Of a stretch of DNA of 64,000 nt, positions 25,510 to 34,940 are shown one piece after another (the first letter of the stretch is position 1; each line of letters starts with the position of its first letter). The translations under genes were made by a program, and so were the position numbers. Source of the DNA: Wenzhouxiangella sediminis. Its GTDB lineage: Bacteria > Pseudomonadota > Gammaproteobacteria > Xanthomonadales > Wenzhouxiangellaceae. Under the pieces are notes generated by a model. The model was not told where the DNA came from. It worked only from the letters and a program-made list of their open reading frames with translations, and did no database searches. Location of the stretch: the NCBI RefSeq assembly GCF_003410055.1, contig NZ_QUZK01000042.1, positions 124,001 through 188,000 of the forward strand. The letters run 5' to 3'.

Positions 25510-28476
25510 ATGCAACGAATCGTGTTGGCGCTGCTGTGCCTTGCTTGCAGCTTCGATCTGTACGCGCAATCCATCGACTACGACATCGTCTACGTGCGGC
25601 AGGCACGCTTCGGTGATGCGACGAACACGGTCTGGCCGGAGGTCGGTCACCCCGGCCGCATCGATCCCGGCGCCGACCTGGTGCTGCGCCATCCCGACGG
25701 CAGCGAGGAAGTCCTCGTCGACTGCACGGACTGCGCGGTGACCGACCCCGTCGTGGGTTTCGAGGCCGAATGGGTCTACTACAGCCTGTTCCACGACGTC
25801 AGCGAAGACGCGCTCAATCCGCAGCGCAACGACCTGTCGGTGGCGGGCGCCGATGTCTTCCGCATCCATCTGGTAAGCCGCGCGATCGAGCAGCTGACCT
25901 TCGGTGAGTTCACGCCCAATACGGGCTCGGGGAACTGGGACGAAACCGATCCCGTCGATCCGCCTTCGGGTCACAACCGCCTGGGCTACGGCATTCTCAA
26001 CCTCGGCCCCATGCCCCTGCCGGGCGGCCGCCTGGCCTTCACCAGCAGCCGCAACGGCTTCATTCCGACGCGGCCGTTCACAACGCCGACGATGCAGCTG
26101 TTCGTCATGGACGACGACGGCGAGAACGTCGAAGCCATTGCGCCGATGACGCTCGGCAGCGCGCTGCATCCCACGATTCTCAAGGACGGCCGGCTGATGT
26201 TTTCCAGCTATGAGTCCCAGGGGCTGCGCGATCGCCGGCTCTGGGGGGTGTGGGCCATACAGCCCGACGGGCGGGCCTGGGAGCCGCTGGTCAGCGCCAT
26301 GTCCTCGCCAGAGGCATTCCATTTCATGACCCAGGTCAGCAGCGGCGACATCGTCGTCGAGGCCTACTACAACATCAACAACAACGGCTTCGGCGCGCTC
26401 TATGCCTTTCCGCCGTCGCCGCCGGCCGGCGAGCCCGCCTTCAACAGCTGGGATCCGGCCCAGAACCCGCAGATCGACATGACGCCTTCCAACGGCCAGC
26501 CGGGCAGCTTCACCATGGCCTACACGCCGCGCGGCTACTACGCCGTGACACCGATGACGCACCACAACGACGACGCGGCGCCCCTTGGCGATGACGGGCA
26601 GCGGGTCGGCAAGTTCACGCACCCCTCGGCCGCGCCCGGCAACGACCTGCTGGTGGTGTGGTCGCCGGGGCCGGCCAACGACCTCGACCGTCCGACGCCC
26701 GAGCCCTACTACGACGCGGGCGTCTACCTGGTGCCGGACACCGCGCCGGTGTGGCATCCCGACCAATTGGTACCGCTGGTCGAGGACGAGGGTTTCAATG
26801 CTGCCTGGCCGCGAGCGGTCGTGCCCTATCGCGCCATCCACGGCGTCGACGAGCCCGCCGAGCTCGAGTGGCTGCCCAATGACGGCAGCGCGCATCCCGA
26901 ACTGCCGGAAGGCACGCCGCACGGCCTGGTCGGGACCTCCAGCCTATACAAGCGCGAGAGTTTTCCGCACGCCGGCGATGAAGATTTCGACGGACTCGAT
27001 CCCTTCAATACTTCGCAGAACCGCAACGGCAACAACCGGCGCTGGAGCAACTGGTTCTACCAGGGCGCCGATGCCGGCAAGTACGACAACAGCGACATCT
27101 GGGCGATTCGCATCCTGGCGATGGAAGGCATTCCGGATCGCCGCTACGGGCCCAACGGCGGCAGCACCAATGGTTTCGTCAGCCACGCCAACGAGCGCCT
27201 GCGCATCCTCGGGGAGATTCCGGTGCGCAAGTTCGACCAGGAGGGCGCCCCGGTGCTCGACCCGGAAGGCAACCCCGACACCAGTTTCCTGGCGAAGCTG
27301 CCGGCCGACACGCCGTTCACTTTTCAGACCATCGACCGCAATGGCATGGTGCTCAACATGTCTCAGACCTGGCACCAGGTGCGGCCGGGCGAAATGCGCG
27401 CCGACTGCGGCGGCTGCCACGCTCACAGCCAGCAACCGTTGGCCTTCGAGTCGACGGCCGCGGCGCAGCCCGGTTTCGAAGTGCCGGATCTGTCGGACGG
27501 TACGCCGCTGCTCACGCACGACGACGCGGGCGAGCCTGTCCTCGAGCACCGGCCGGAGCGGGTCGTGGACGTGGAGTTTCTGCGCGATGTGCGACCGATC
27601 CTCCAGGATCACTGCGTGCAGTGCCACAACGGCGCGCAGAACGCCGGCAATCTCGATCTGTCCGAAACCACGCTGGTCGACGGTTGCAGCTGGAACGTGC
27701 CCGACCTGCCGGGCGACTATCGCCGCCTGGCTGCCGACGAATGCGCCGACTACGGATATGCGCCCGTAATCAGCAACGGGTCCTGGCGGCAGACCAACGC
27801 CAGCCGCTACGTGCGCAAGTTCCAGAGCCGTCGCAGCCTGCTGGCCTGGAAGGTCTTCGGACAGCGGCTTGACGGATGGACCAATGCCGACCATCCCACC
27901 GAGTCGACCCCCGGCGATGCCGAAACGCTGCCAGAAGGCACCGATCCCAACGAGGCCGATCTCGACTTCACCGGTACGATCATGCCGCCCCCCGATTCGG
28001 GCGTGCCCCCGCTGACCATCGGCGAGAAGATGACCATTGCTCGCTGGATCGACCTGGGCGCGCCGATCGACCTGACATCACAGCTCGGCTACCCGCCGGA
28101 CCTGGGCTGGTTCATGGATACCCAGCGGCCGGTGCTGACGATCGCCAGCCCGCGTCCTGAGCGCACGCCGCAGCCCGTCGATGTCATTCGGGTCGGAGCC
28201 GCCGACGCCAACAGCGGCCTGGCGGACGGAAGCTTGTCGATCCGGGCGGATTTCCCGGTGCTGGGGCGGCCGGCCGGAGCGGAGCTGGTCGACCTGGCGG
28301 TGCTCGAGAGCGACGGCAGCTGGGCGATCGCGCTGCCAGAGGGCTTGCCCGGCAACCTCGTCGATGCCCATGTCTTTGCCGAAGTCGCCGACGTGCAGGG
28401 CAACGTCACGCGGGTCAGCCGCCGCTTCCACACGACCGGTACGGGCCGAATCTTTTCCGATAGGTTCCGGCAATGA
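25510..28476 (+). CDS. secreted PD40-type beta-propeller protein with two c-heme motifs (HzsA-related type)
   Basis: Large exported protein (988 aa) with signal peptide 1-20 (ending SFDLYAQ). Residues to about 560 resemble PD40/beta-propeller repeats (for example AFTSSRNGFIPTRPF, FVMDDDGENVEAI). Two CxxCH heme attachment motifs follow: CGGCH (633-637) and CVQCH (702-706). The second sits in DVRPILQDHCVQCHNG, the form typical of planctomycete-type cytochrome domains. This layout recalls proteins annotated as related to the hydrazine synthase alpha subunit, but anammox chemistry is not implied. The C-terminus after an Ig-like region ends GRIFSDRF, a short motif that may be a lineage-specific sorting tag. 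Probable periplasmic or surface electron-transfer or oxidase function; substrate unknown. Confidence 0.6.
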   Translation: MQRIVLALLCLACSFDLYAQSIDYDIVYVRQARFGDATNTVWPEVGHPGRIDPGADLVLRHPDGSEEVLVDCTDCAVTDPVVGFEAEWVYYSLFHDVSEDALNPQRNDLSVAGADVFRIHLVSRAIEQLTFGEFTPNTGSGNWDETDPVDPPSGHNRLGYGILNLGPMPLPGGRLAFTSSRNGFIPTRPFTTPTMQLFVMDDDGENVEAIAPMTLGSALHPTILKDGRLMFSSYESQGLRDRRLWGVWAIQPDGRAWEPLVSAMSSPEAFHFMTQVSSGDIVVEAYYNINNNGFGALYAFPPSPPAGEPAFNSWDPAQNPQIDMTPSNGQPGSFTMAYTPRGYYAVTPMTHHNDDAAPLGDDGQRVGKFTHPSAAPGNDLLVVWSPGPANDLDRPTPEPYYDAGVYLVPDTAPVWHPDQLVPLVEDEGFNAAWPRAVVPYRAIHGVDEPAELEWLPNDGSAHPELPEGTPHGLVGTSSLYKRESFPHAGDEDFDGLDPFNTSQNRNGNNRRWSNWFYQGADAGKYDNSDIWAIRILAMEGIPDRRYGPNGGSTNGFVSHANERLRILGEIPVRKFDQEGAPVLDPEGNPDTSFLAKLPADTPFTFQTIDRNGMVLNMSQTWHQVRPGEMRADCGGCHAHSQQPLAFESTAAAQPGFEVPDLSDGTPLLTHDDAGEPVLEHRPERVVDVEFLRDVRPILQDHCVQCHNGAQNAGNLDLSETTLVDGCSWNVPDLPGDYRRLAADECADYGYAPVISNGSWRQTNASRYVRKFQSRRSLLAWKVFGQRLDGWTNADHPTESTPGDAETLPEGTDPNEADLDFTGTIMPPPDSGVPPLTIGEKMTIARWIDLGAPIDLTSQLGYPPDLGWFMDTQRPVLTIASPRPERTPQPVDVIRVGAADANSGLADGSLSIRADFPVLGRPAGAELVDLAVLESDGSWAIALPEGLPGNLVDAHVFAEVADVQGNVTRVSRRFHTTGTGRIFSDRFRQ

Positions 28477-28612
28477 CGGCTATTGATCCTCGCCCGGGGT
28501 TTCTAATGTAGACTGTTTCCATCTTATGAATTCGGCAGGGCAGGGTGGCCAGGATCGCCCGGATCCCGGCCGGACACCGGAACAGGGCATCGGTTGGAAG
28601 GGGCTGGCCGAC

Positions 28613-31600
28613 TTGAATCTACGAAAGTTCTTGGGAGCGGCGATCCTACTGGCGCTGCTCGTCAGCATCGAAGCCGGGGCCTACCCGGAAGTCCGTTTCG
28701 AACATCTGTCGCTGGAGCACGGCCTGGCGCAGTCGGCCGTGCAGGACATGGTCAGCGACGAGCTGGGCTACATGTGGTTCGGAACGCAGTTCGGGCTGAG
28801 CCGTTACGACGGCTACGGATTCCGCAATTTCCGGCACGACCCGGACGATCCCACGACGCTCAGCAACAGCCGGATCCAGTCGCTGTTGCGTTGTCACGAC
28901 GGCTCGCTGTGGATCGGCACGCGGTCGGGTCTCAACAGGCTGGATCCCGAGACCCTGCGCATCGAGCGGATTCCCCTGTCCGGGCGGTCGCCGACTGGCC
29001 AGGACCGAGAGCAGCCGCAGGTCCGCGCAATGGCGGAGGATGCCGCCGGCGACCTGGTCGTCCAGACGGTGCGGGATGTCCTGCACTACGACCGCAGCAG
29101 CAACCGTCTGCGCCCCGTCCCTTTCGATGGATCGGTACCCGAGCGCTCCAGCGGCATTCCGATAAGCGACGAGCAGGGGCGAGTGTGGCTCTACAACACC
29201 CACGGGCTCTGGCGATTCGAGGCCGAAGCGCCCCGGCTGCGCCGGGTGCTGGTCAATCCTATCGGAGAGCAGGAGGTGCGCCAGCACTCGATCGTCCTCA
29301 TGCCATCGGGCGAGCTGGCGCTGGCCGGTCAGGACGGCGTCGTGCTGTTCGACCCCGACGAAGAGGCCGTCGTGGGCCGACTTCGCCCCAGCGAACACGG
29401 GCACGAAGACGATTGGGTGCCGGCGCTGGCCGCCGATCCGAACGGGTCCCTGTGGTTGCTGACCCGCGAATCCCTCGTTCAGGCCGATCCGGCGTCCGGC
29501 GAATGGCGTAGCTGGATGCGTCGCTGGCATCCCGAGCAGGCCGCCAGCCAGCTCGAATACCAGATCGAGATTGCCCACGACTGGCAGGGCTACATCTGGA
29601 TCGGCCTGCCGGAAGGTATCGGGCTCTACCATCCGGACGACGACAGTTTCCGCGTTCTGCGTCACGATGCCAGCCGGCCGTCGTCGCTGAATGCCTCGCC
29701 CTGGTCCGCCGTCTATGACGTCTACGTGGACCATTTCGGTACGGTGTGGGTCGGCGGCGGACTGGGCGGCCTGTCGCGATTCGCGCCCCAGAGCGCTCGT
29801 TTCGAGCACGTGATCGACTCATCCAGCAGCGAATACTTCGGCGTCGACAACGTGGTGCGGGCGGTTCTCGAAACCGAAAGCGACGGGCGCCGGTTCCTGT
29901 GGACCGGCCTGAGCGTCAGCGGTATCCGGGTATGGGAACGGCGGGACGGTGCCTACAGCCGGATCGCCGCGACGCTGCACACGCTCGCGTCGCCGGAGCG
30001 CATCCTTCCGGATAATGCCGTATGGGAGTTGAAGCCCAACCCCCTGACCGGGGACGTCTGGGCGGGAACCAGCGAGGGCTTCGCCGTGGTCTCCGGTGGC
30101 GAGTTCACGGTCATCGCGCGCCACGGTTTCGACATCGACGGCGACCAGCCCCGAATCAAGGCCATGGTGTTTTCCCAAGATGGGCGGACGCTCTGGGCCG
30201 CCGGCAGCCGCAAGCTGATGACGTTCGGGGTCGCCGCCGACGGCGGAGACATCCAGCTTCTCGATGTGCTGTCCATCGCCCCGCCGGGCGACGACGAACT
30301 CGAGCATGCCATCTTCGACATGATCCGCCTGCGCTCCGGCGAGCTTCTCGTCGGCACCCGCCGCGGAATCGTGCTCTGGGATCCGGCCGACGGCAGTCTG
30401 GTTCGAAACCATCCTGCGGGGCGACCCGGAGAACACCCGCGCAACTTCATTTTCGGGCTGGCGCAAACCGAGGACGGCCGGTTGTGGCTGGGCAGCGAGC
30501 AGGGCGGGCTGGCCCACGGCAACCTGCTCGAGGGACGCTTCATGGACTGGCACTGGCACGATCGCAACAACGGCCTGCCGGACAATACGGTTTACGCGAT
30601 CCTGCCCACGCGGGCCGGTCGGCTCTGGTTGAGCAGCAATCGCGGCCTGATCCGCTTCAATCCAGCAACCGGCATTTCGCGGCACTTCACGCTTGGAGAC
30701 GGCCTGCAGGCCCTGGAGTTCAACAATACCGTTGCCACCATCGGTGCGAGCGGCCTGTTCTATTTCGGCGGGATCAAGGGCGTCAATGCGTTCCGGCCGG
30801 CCGAGATCGAGCTCCATCCCGATCCGCCCCGCGTCTACCTGCAGCGCGCTGAGCTCGATCGCGAGCCGGTCCCGATCGATGCTGCCGAAAAGGTGTCGGT
30901 GACGACGCCTCATGATCGCAACTCGCTTGAAGTGGCCTTCGTCGGGCTGCACTTCTCGGAACCGTCGCGCAACCGGTATGCCTACCGTCTGGTCGGCATC
31001 GACAATGAATGGGTCACCACCGACTCGGTGCGACCGGTCCGCTATCCGGATCTCCCGCCGGGGGACTACCGCTTCGTGGTCAAGGCGGCCAACAGCGACG
31101 GTGTCTGGTCCGAGGCGCGGGACCTCCTGACTCTCCGGGTGGCTTCTCCGCCCTGGCTCTCGGCGTGGGCGTTTTCCCTCTACGTCGCCGTTGTAGCGAT
31201 GCTGATCAGCGGCTTCCTGCTCGCCGAGCGCAAGCGTCGGCGGCGGCTGGAGCAGGTCGTGGCGACACGCACGCGCGAACTGCGCGAGCAGAAGGATCTC
31301 GTCGATCGCCAGGCGGGCGAACTCGAGGAAGTCCTGAACACGCGCACGACCCTGTTCGCCAATATCTCGCACGAGTTCCGGACTCCGCTGACGCTGATCG
31401 AAGCGAGCATCGACCGGCTTTCGCGCAATCCGAAAGACGCCGGCGCGATCATTTCCGCCCGTCGCTATCTAAGGCGTCTGCTTCGCCTGGTCGATCAGCT
31501 TCTCAACCTGTCGCGGCTCCAGTCCACGCGCGAACAGCCCGCGCCGGACCCCTGGTCGATCGACCAGGTCGTGGTGATGACCGTCGATGCGTTCCGGCCG

Positions 31601-32938
31601 CTGGCCGACCAGCGCGGCATCGGACTGGAAACCTCGGTCGACGGGCGCTGGCTGACCCAGTGCCACCAGGCCGACGTCGAGCGCATCCTGCTCAACCTCA
31701 TAGGAAACGCACTGAAGTACTGTCCGACGGGCTCGAAGGTTTGCGTCGCGGTCGGTGACGGCGGGGGCGGCGTCCTGATCGCCGTCAGTGACGACGGCCC
31801 CGGTATCGCCGACGGCCAGAAGGACTTGATCTTCGAGCGATTCAGCCGTATGCCGGCGCATGAACACGGTCGCATCGAAGGTGCCGGGATCGGCCTGACG
31901 CTGGTTCGCGAGGCCGCCCGGGCCAACGGAGGCAGCGTCGAGGTGAGCAGCGACCCGGGGCAGGGCGCGGAGTTTCGGGTCCGCTTGCCGGCCTGGCGCG
32001 GGCACATGGAAGGCGCGCCGGTCGACCAGCTGGCCGGCCAGCGCCTGGAGCTCGAACTGGAATCGCTGGAGCCCGAGATTCCGGGAGCGCCCACGACCGG
32101 GGAGGTGCGGACCGGTGACGCGGGCTCCGGCCGATTCGGAACGGCTCTCGTTGCCGAGGACAACCGGGACCTGCGGCAGCATCTGGCCGAAGCCCTGGCC
32201 GGCGACTGGCAGGTCCTGGCGGCCAGCGACGGCGCGGAGGCGCTGCGGTTGGCACGTGAGCGCCTTCCGGACGTGGTCGTGAGCGACATCATGATGCCGG
32301 GCATGGATGGTCTGGAGATGCTCAAGCGCCTGCGCGAAGACGTCCGGACCAGCCATCTGCCCGTGCTTCTGCTCACCGCCAGGCAGGACGAGGCGACCCG
32401 TCTCCAGGGATTCTCGCTCAGCGCCGACGATTTCCTGGCCAAACCCTTCAACCCGGCCGAGTTGAGGCTGCGCCTGAGGCGAATGGCCGACATCCGCGCA
32501 CGGGTGCAGGCTCGCCTGTGGCGGCAGATGGATACCTCCGGACGAACCGCCGAGCGCGCCAACCCTTCCGACGAGCACGACGACTTGCCGGATCTCTCCG
32601 AGCGGGATGCGCAACTCCTCGCGCGGGTGCGCAACTGGCTCGAGGCGAATTTCGAGGATCCCGACGCCGGTGTGGCCGAGCTGGCCGAGTTCGTGGCCAT
32701 GGAGCAGCGCACCCTGCAGCGCAAGCTCAAGGCGCTGACCGGACGGAGCCCGGCGGCACACCTGCAGAACTATCGCCTGGAGCGTGCCCGCCGCCTGCTT
32801 GCCGAAACGGGTCGGGCCGTGCAGGACATCGCTTTCAGTTGCGGCTTCTCCAGCCCCCAGTATTTCTCCCGCGCCTTCACCCAGCAGGAAGGTCTGTCCC
32901 CCTCCAAATGGCGACGTCGCGAGCAGGGATCGGGGTAA
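28613..32938 (+). CDS. hybrid two-component system (HTCS) sensor-regulator
   Basis: Single-polypeptide two-component system of 1441 residues. It has a signal peptide/anchor (MNLRKFLGAAILLALLVS), then Reg_prop-type beta-propeller repeats (about 30-750; for example MWFGTQFGLSRYDGYGF) and a Y_Y_Y domain. A membrane segment follows (about 848-868), then HisKA with NISHEFRTPLTLIE (His about 917), HATPase_c (NLIGNALKYCPTG), a receiver (SDIMMPGMDG, Asp about 1224) and an AraC-type HTH (about 1340-1435). HTCS proteins sense extracellular glycans or similar ligands and activate neighbouring genes; they are common in Bacteroidota and rarer in Gammaproteobacteria. I preferred TTG 28613 (AAGGGG 9 nt upstream, clean signal peptide) to ATG 28526, which lacks both. 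The adjacent heme protein is a candidate target. Confidence 0.85.
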   Translation: MNLRKFLGAAILLALLVSIEAGAYPEVRFEHLSLEHGLAQSAVQDMVSDELGYMWFGTQFGLSRYDGYGFRNFRHDPDDPTTLSNSRIQSLLRCHDGSLWIGTRSGLNRLDPETLRIERIPLSGRSPTGQDREQPQVRAMAEDAAGDLVVQTVRDVLHYDRSSNRLRPVPFDGSVPERSSGIPISDEQGRVWLYNTHGLWRFEAEAPRLRRVLVNPIGEQEVRQHSIVLMPSGELALAGQDGVVLFDPDEEAVVGRLRPSEHGHEDDWVPALAADPNGSLWLLTRESLVQADPASGEWRSWMRRWHPEQAASQLEYQIEIAHDWQGYIWIGLPEGIGLYHPDDDSFRVLRHDASRPSSLNASPWSAVYDVYVDHFGTVWVGGGLGGLSRFAPQSARFEHVIDSSSSEYFGVDNVVRAVLETESDGRRFLWTGLSVSGIRVWERRDGAYSRIAATLHTLASPERILPDNAVWELKPNPLTGDVWAGTSEGFAVVSGGEFTVIARHGFDIDGDQPRIKAMVFSQDGRTLWAAGSRKLMTFGVAADGGDIQLLDVLSIAPPGDDELEHAIFDMIRLRSGELLVGTRRGIVLWDPADGSLVRNHPAGRPGEHPRNFIFGLAQTEDGRLWLGSEQGGLAHGNLLEGRFMDWHWHDRNNGLPDNTVYAILPTRAGRLWLSSNRGLIRFNPATGISRHFTLGDGLQALEFNNTVATIGASGLFYFGGIKGVNAFRPAEIELHPDPPRVYLQRAELDREPVPIDAAEKVSVTTPHDRNSLEVAFVGLHFSEPSRNRYAYRLVGIDNEWVTTDSVRPVRYPDLPPGDYRFVVKAANSDGVWSEARDLLTLRVASPPWLSAWAFSLYVAVVAMLISGFLLAERKRRRRLEQVVATRTRELREQKDLVDRQAGELEEVLNTRTTLFANISHEFRTPLTLIEASIDRLSRNPKDAGAIISARRYLRRLLRLVDQLLNLSRLQSTREQPAPDPWSIDQVVVMTVDAFRPLADQRGIGLETSVDGRWLTQCHQADVERILLNLIGNALKYCPTGSKVCVAVGDGGGGVLIAVSDDGPGIADGQKDLIFERFSRMPAHEHGRIEGAGIGLTLVREAARANGGSVEVSSDPGQGAEFRVRLPAWRGHMEGAPVDQLAGQRLELELESLEPEIPGAPTTGEVRTGDAGSGRFGTALVAEDNRDLRQHLAEALAGDWQVLAASDGAEALRLARERLPDVVVSDIMMPGMDGLEMLKRLREDVRTSHLPVLLLTARQDEATRLQGFSLSADDFLAKPFNPAELRLRLRRMADIRARVQARLWRQMDTSGRTAERANPSDEHDDLPDLSERDAQLLARVRNWLEANFEDPDAGVAELAEFVAMEQRTLQRKLKALTGRSPAAHLQNYRLERARRLLAETGRAVQDIAFSCGFSSPQYFSRAFTQQEGLSPSKWRRREQGSG

Positions 32939-33019
32939 AACCCGCTATTGTCGGGTCAGTGCAACCGATGGTCGGATATGTGCAAGTCCCCTGCGAAACA
33001 GGCGGTTAGGATACTTCTA

Positions 33020-33036
33020 CATGCAGAGTCTGCATG
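33020..33036. promoter_or_regulatory. perfect 8-1-8 palindrome in the HTCS/DUF4442 gap (candidate operator)
   Basis: CATGCAGA-G-TCTGCATG. The one-base centre makes an RNA hairpin unlikely, so a dimeric DNA-binding protein is the more natural explanation. The gap 32939-33183 otherwise holds a UUCG-type mini-hairpin near 33067-33087 and the terminator at 33128. Confidence 0.35.
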
Positions 33037-33127
33037 AACCGTCATGCGGGCTTGCGTGGCGCGCGCGATGGTCCTTCGGGACCGTCCCATTGGCAGATGG
33101 GGGGCGTACGGGAAGGGGAAAAGGAGT

Positions 33128-33161
33128 GCCGGCGCTCGCGAGGGCGCCGGCGTTTCTTTTT
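33128..33161 (+). terminator. rho-independent terminator downstream of HTCS gene
   Basis: GCCGGCGC-loop-GCGCCGGC followed by GTTTCTTTTTC, about 190 bp after the HTCS stop and just before the convergent DUF4442 gene's stop (33184). The distance allows a short transcript of its own to end here. Confidence 0.7.
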
Positions 33162-33183
33162 CCGGGGCTTCCCGGACCCGGTT

Positions 33184-33648
33184 CTACTCCTCGGCCACCC
33201 GTTTCCGGCGCTTGCGGCGGATGTAGAGGGTGCGGGTTGTGTGCGAGACCACATCGCCCTCCTCGTCGACGATGTCGACCGCCAGGGTGGGCTCGAACTT
33301 CCGGCCGCCGGCGGTCGCCTCGCGGATCTCTGCGAGAAAGGGCTCGTCGATCCGGAACTCCGCCCGGACCCTGCCGCGACCGGGCTTTCGGTAGTCGATC
33401 GTGCCGAATTTGTCCCAGACGATGTAGTCGCTGCCCAGATTCTTCATGACCATCAACATGTAGAACGGATCGGTCATGGCCGAAAGGCTGCCGCCGAAGT
33501 GCGTCCCGACGTAGTTGCGGTTGTAGAAGCGCAGTTTCATGTCGACCACGATGTGGCGAAAGTCCGGGGCGATGTGCTGAACCACGATTCCCGTGCCCAG
33601 GTAGGGCGGGTACAGGTTGAACAGCAGCCGCATCGTCCAGGCGTTCAT
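33184..33648 (-). CDS. DUF4442 hotdog-fold protein (PaaI/YiiD-like thioesterase family)
   Basis: 154-residue single hotdog domain. NRNYVGTHFGGSLSAMTDPFYMLM matches the helix-and-strand core of DUF4442/acyl-CoA thioesterase-like proteins, and SDYIVWDKFGTIDYRKPGRGRV is typical of the family. Thioesterase activity is plausible but unproven for the family. I chose ATG 33648 (AAGGAAA ribosome site) and rejected an N-terminal extension of 82 codons, which runs into the neighbouring methyltransferase gene. Possibly cotranscribed with the methyltransferase upstream (gap 61 bp). Confidence 0.72.
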   Translation of the reverse strand: MNAWTMRLLFNLYPPYLGTGIVVQHIAPDFRHIVVDMKLRFYNRNYVGTHFGGSLSAMTDPFYMLMVMKNLGSDYIVWDKFGTIDYRKPGRGRVRAEFRIDEPFLAEIREATAGGRKFEPTLAVDIVDEEGDVVSHTTRTLYIRRKRRKRVAEE

Positions 33649-33709
33649 GCGATTTCCTTTTCCGGATCGGGGCCGGTGCACGGTTGTCGAGGGGGCGCTC
33701 ATCATACCG

Positions 33710-34813
33710 TTATGCCCGGGGCCGCTCGTCGTGGCTTGCGATGAAGTAGACGTTGAAGGGGTCGTGCTCCAGCTTGTGGCTGACGATGTGACCAAAACCG
33801 GCGGATTCCAGCATCGAGCGCGCCAGCTCCTCGCCCCACATCGTGCCCAGCCCGGGTCCGCCCTGGCCGAGTGAAACCGGCGTGCAGTGGACACAGGAGA
33901 TGGCGTAGATCAGAGGGCCGAGGGGATGGGCCATGTTGTTTTCGAGGTGGCTCGAGCCGGCGATGTCCTGCATCAGGTAGACGCCTCCCGGCCGGAGCGC
34001 CCGGGCAATCCCGTCGAGCAGGCGCTGTGGGTCGGCCTGGTCGTGGACCGCGTCGAAGGAGGCGATGAAGTCGAAGCTCCCCGGCTCGTCGAAATCGCGC
34101 AAGTCGCGAGCCTCGAAGCGGACATTGTCCAGCCCTTCCTCCCGGCAGCGGGCACGCGTCGGCTCGAAGGCCTCCGCGCAAAGATCGTAGCCGACGAACT
34201 CGCTGCACGGGTAGCGCCGCGCCATCTCCACCAGCGCGAGCCCGCGACCGCATCCTGCATCGAGAACGCGGATGCCCGCCTCCAGGCGCTCCTGCAGTTG
34301 CGGAACCATCGGGATGATCGTGTCGAACAGGGCGCATACCACGGTCTGGAAACTGTCTTCGGCCATGACTTCGTGGAAGCAGGGGTAGTCGTCATAGGCC
34401 AGACCTTCACCCGAGCGGAAGCAGGCCATGATCGGCTCTTCCATCCGTGCAAGGAGCGGTATGAAGCGCGCCGTCACGGCCAGGTTGTCCGGCGACGCCG
34501 AGCGGGTCAGGCTCGCGGCGTGCTCGGGCGGGAGCTGAAAAGTGCGTTCGGCCGGGTCGTACTCGACGATCCTGCTCGTGGCCATGACCGACAGCCACTC
34601 CCGGACGTAGCGCTCGGCCAGGCCGGTGCGCCGGGCGAGCTGCGGAGACGTCTGACGGTCGCTGTCGCCCATGGCGTCGAACAAGCCCAGCCGGTGACCG
34701 AGCGCGATCATCACGATGACCGCACTGTCGTTGATCATGCCGCCGATTCGCTCGGCAAAGCGCTCGCTGAGCGCCGGGTCGGCGGTCGCAAGCATTTCGG
34801 GGTTGGCACTCAT
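33710..34813 (-). CDS. class I SAM-dependent methyltransferase with N-terminal winged helix
   Basis: 367 residues. The N-terminal part (about 20-110) looks like a winged-helix dimerisation domain (LGHRLGLFDAMGDSDRQTSPQLARRTGLAERYVREWL). The catalytic Rossmann domain shows motif I RVLDAGCGRGLALVEMA (about 180-197), acidic GYDLCAE and the post-I motif FDFIASFDAVHDQADP. The layout resembles mycobacterial Rv2258c-type methyltransferases of small molecules; the acceptor is unknown. Divergent from the GlxA-type regulator at 34941, with an inverted-repeat pair between them, so it is a candidate target of that regulator. Confidence 0.78.
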   Translation of the reverse strand: MSANPEMLATADPALSERFAERIGGMINDSAVIVMIALGHRLGLFDAMGDSDRQTSPQLARRTGLAERYVREWLSVMATSRIVEYDPAERTFQLPPEHAASLTRSASPDNLAVTARFIPLLARMEEPIMACFRSGEGLAYDDYPCFHEVMAEDSFQTVVCALFDTIIPMVPQLQERLEAGIRVLDAGCGRGLALVEMARRYPCSEFVGYDLCAEAFEPTRARCREEGLDNVRFEARDLRDFDEPGSFDFIASFDAVHDQADPQRLLDGIARALRPGGVYLMQDIAGSSHLENNMAHPLGPLIYAISCVHCTPVSLGQGGPGLGTMWGEELARSMLESAGFGHIVSHKLEHDPFNVYFIASHDERPRA

Positions 34814-34826
34814 TGCATATCTCCAG

Positions 34827-34881
34827 TTGGCTTTTGAGTGCGCCCAGATTAGGGCGGCCGAAGCCCGGGCACTAAAGCCAA
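34827..34881. promoter_or_regulatory. inverted repeat between divergent methyltransferase and GlxA-type regulator
   Basis: TTGGCTTTTGAGTGC (34827-34841) faces GCACTAAAGCCAA (34869-34881), differing by one base insertion plus one mismatch, 27 bp apart. It is placed centrally in the 127-bp divergent promoter region, as expected for an AraC-family operator pair. Confidence 0.45.
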
Positions 34882-34940
34882 AAGGGACCTAGAATGGTCA
34901 TACCGGACACGCCGAACCCGTTGAACGAGGAGTGAGATCG

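Noticed and set aside
25510-28476. Hydrazine synthase (anammox)
   Set aside because: Layout is similar, but no other anammox gene is present, the organism is a gammaproteobacterium, and PD40-heme proteins of this type are widespread.
33649-33894. N-terminal extension of the DUF4442 protein
   Set aside because: It runs through the intergenic gap and into the neighbouring methyltransferase gene; a good ribosome site precedes ATG 33648.
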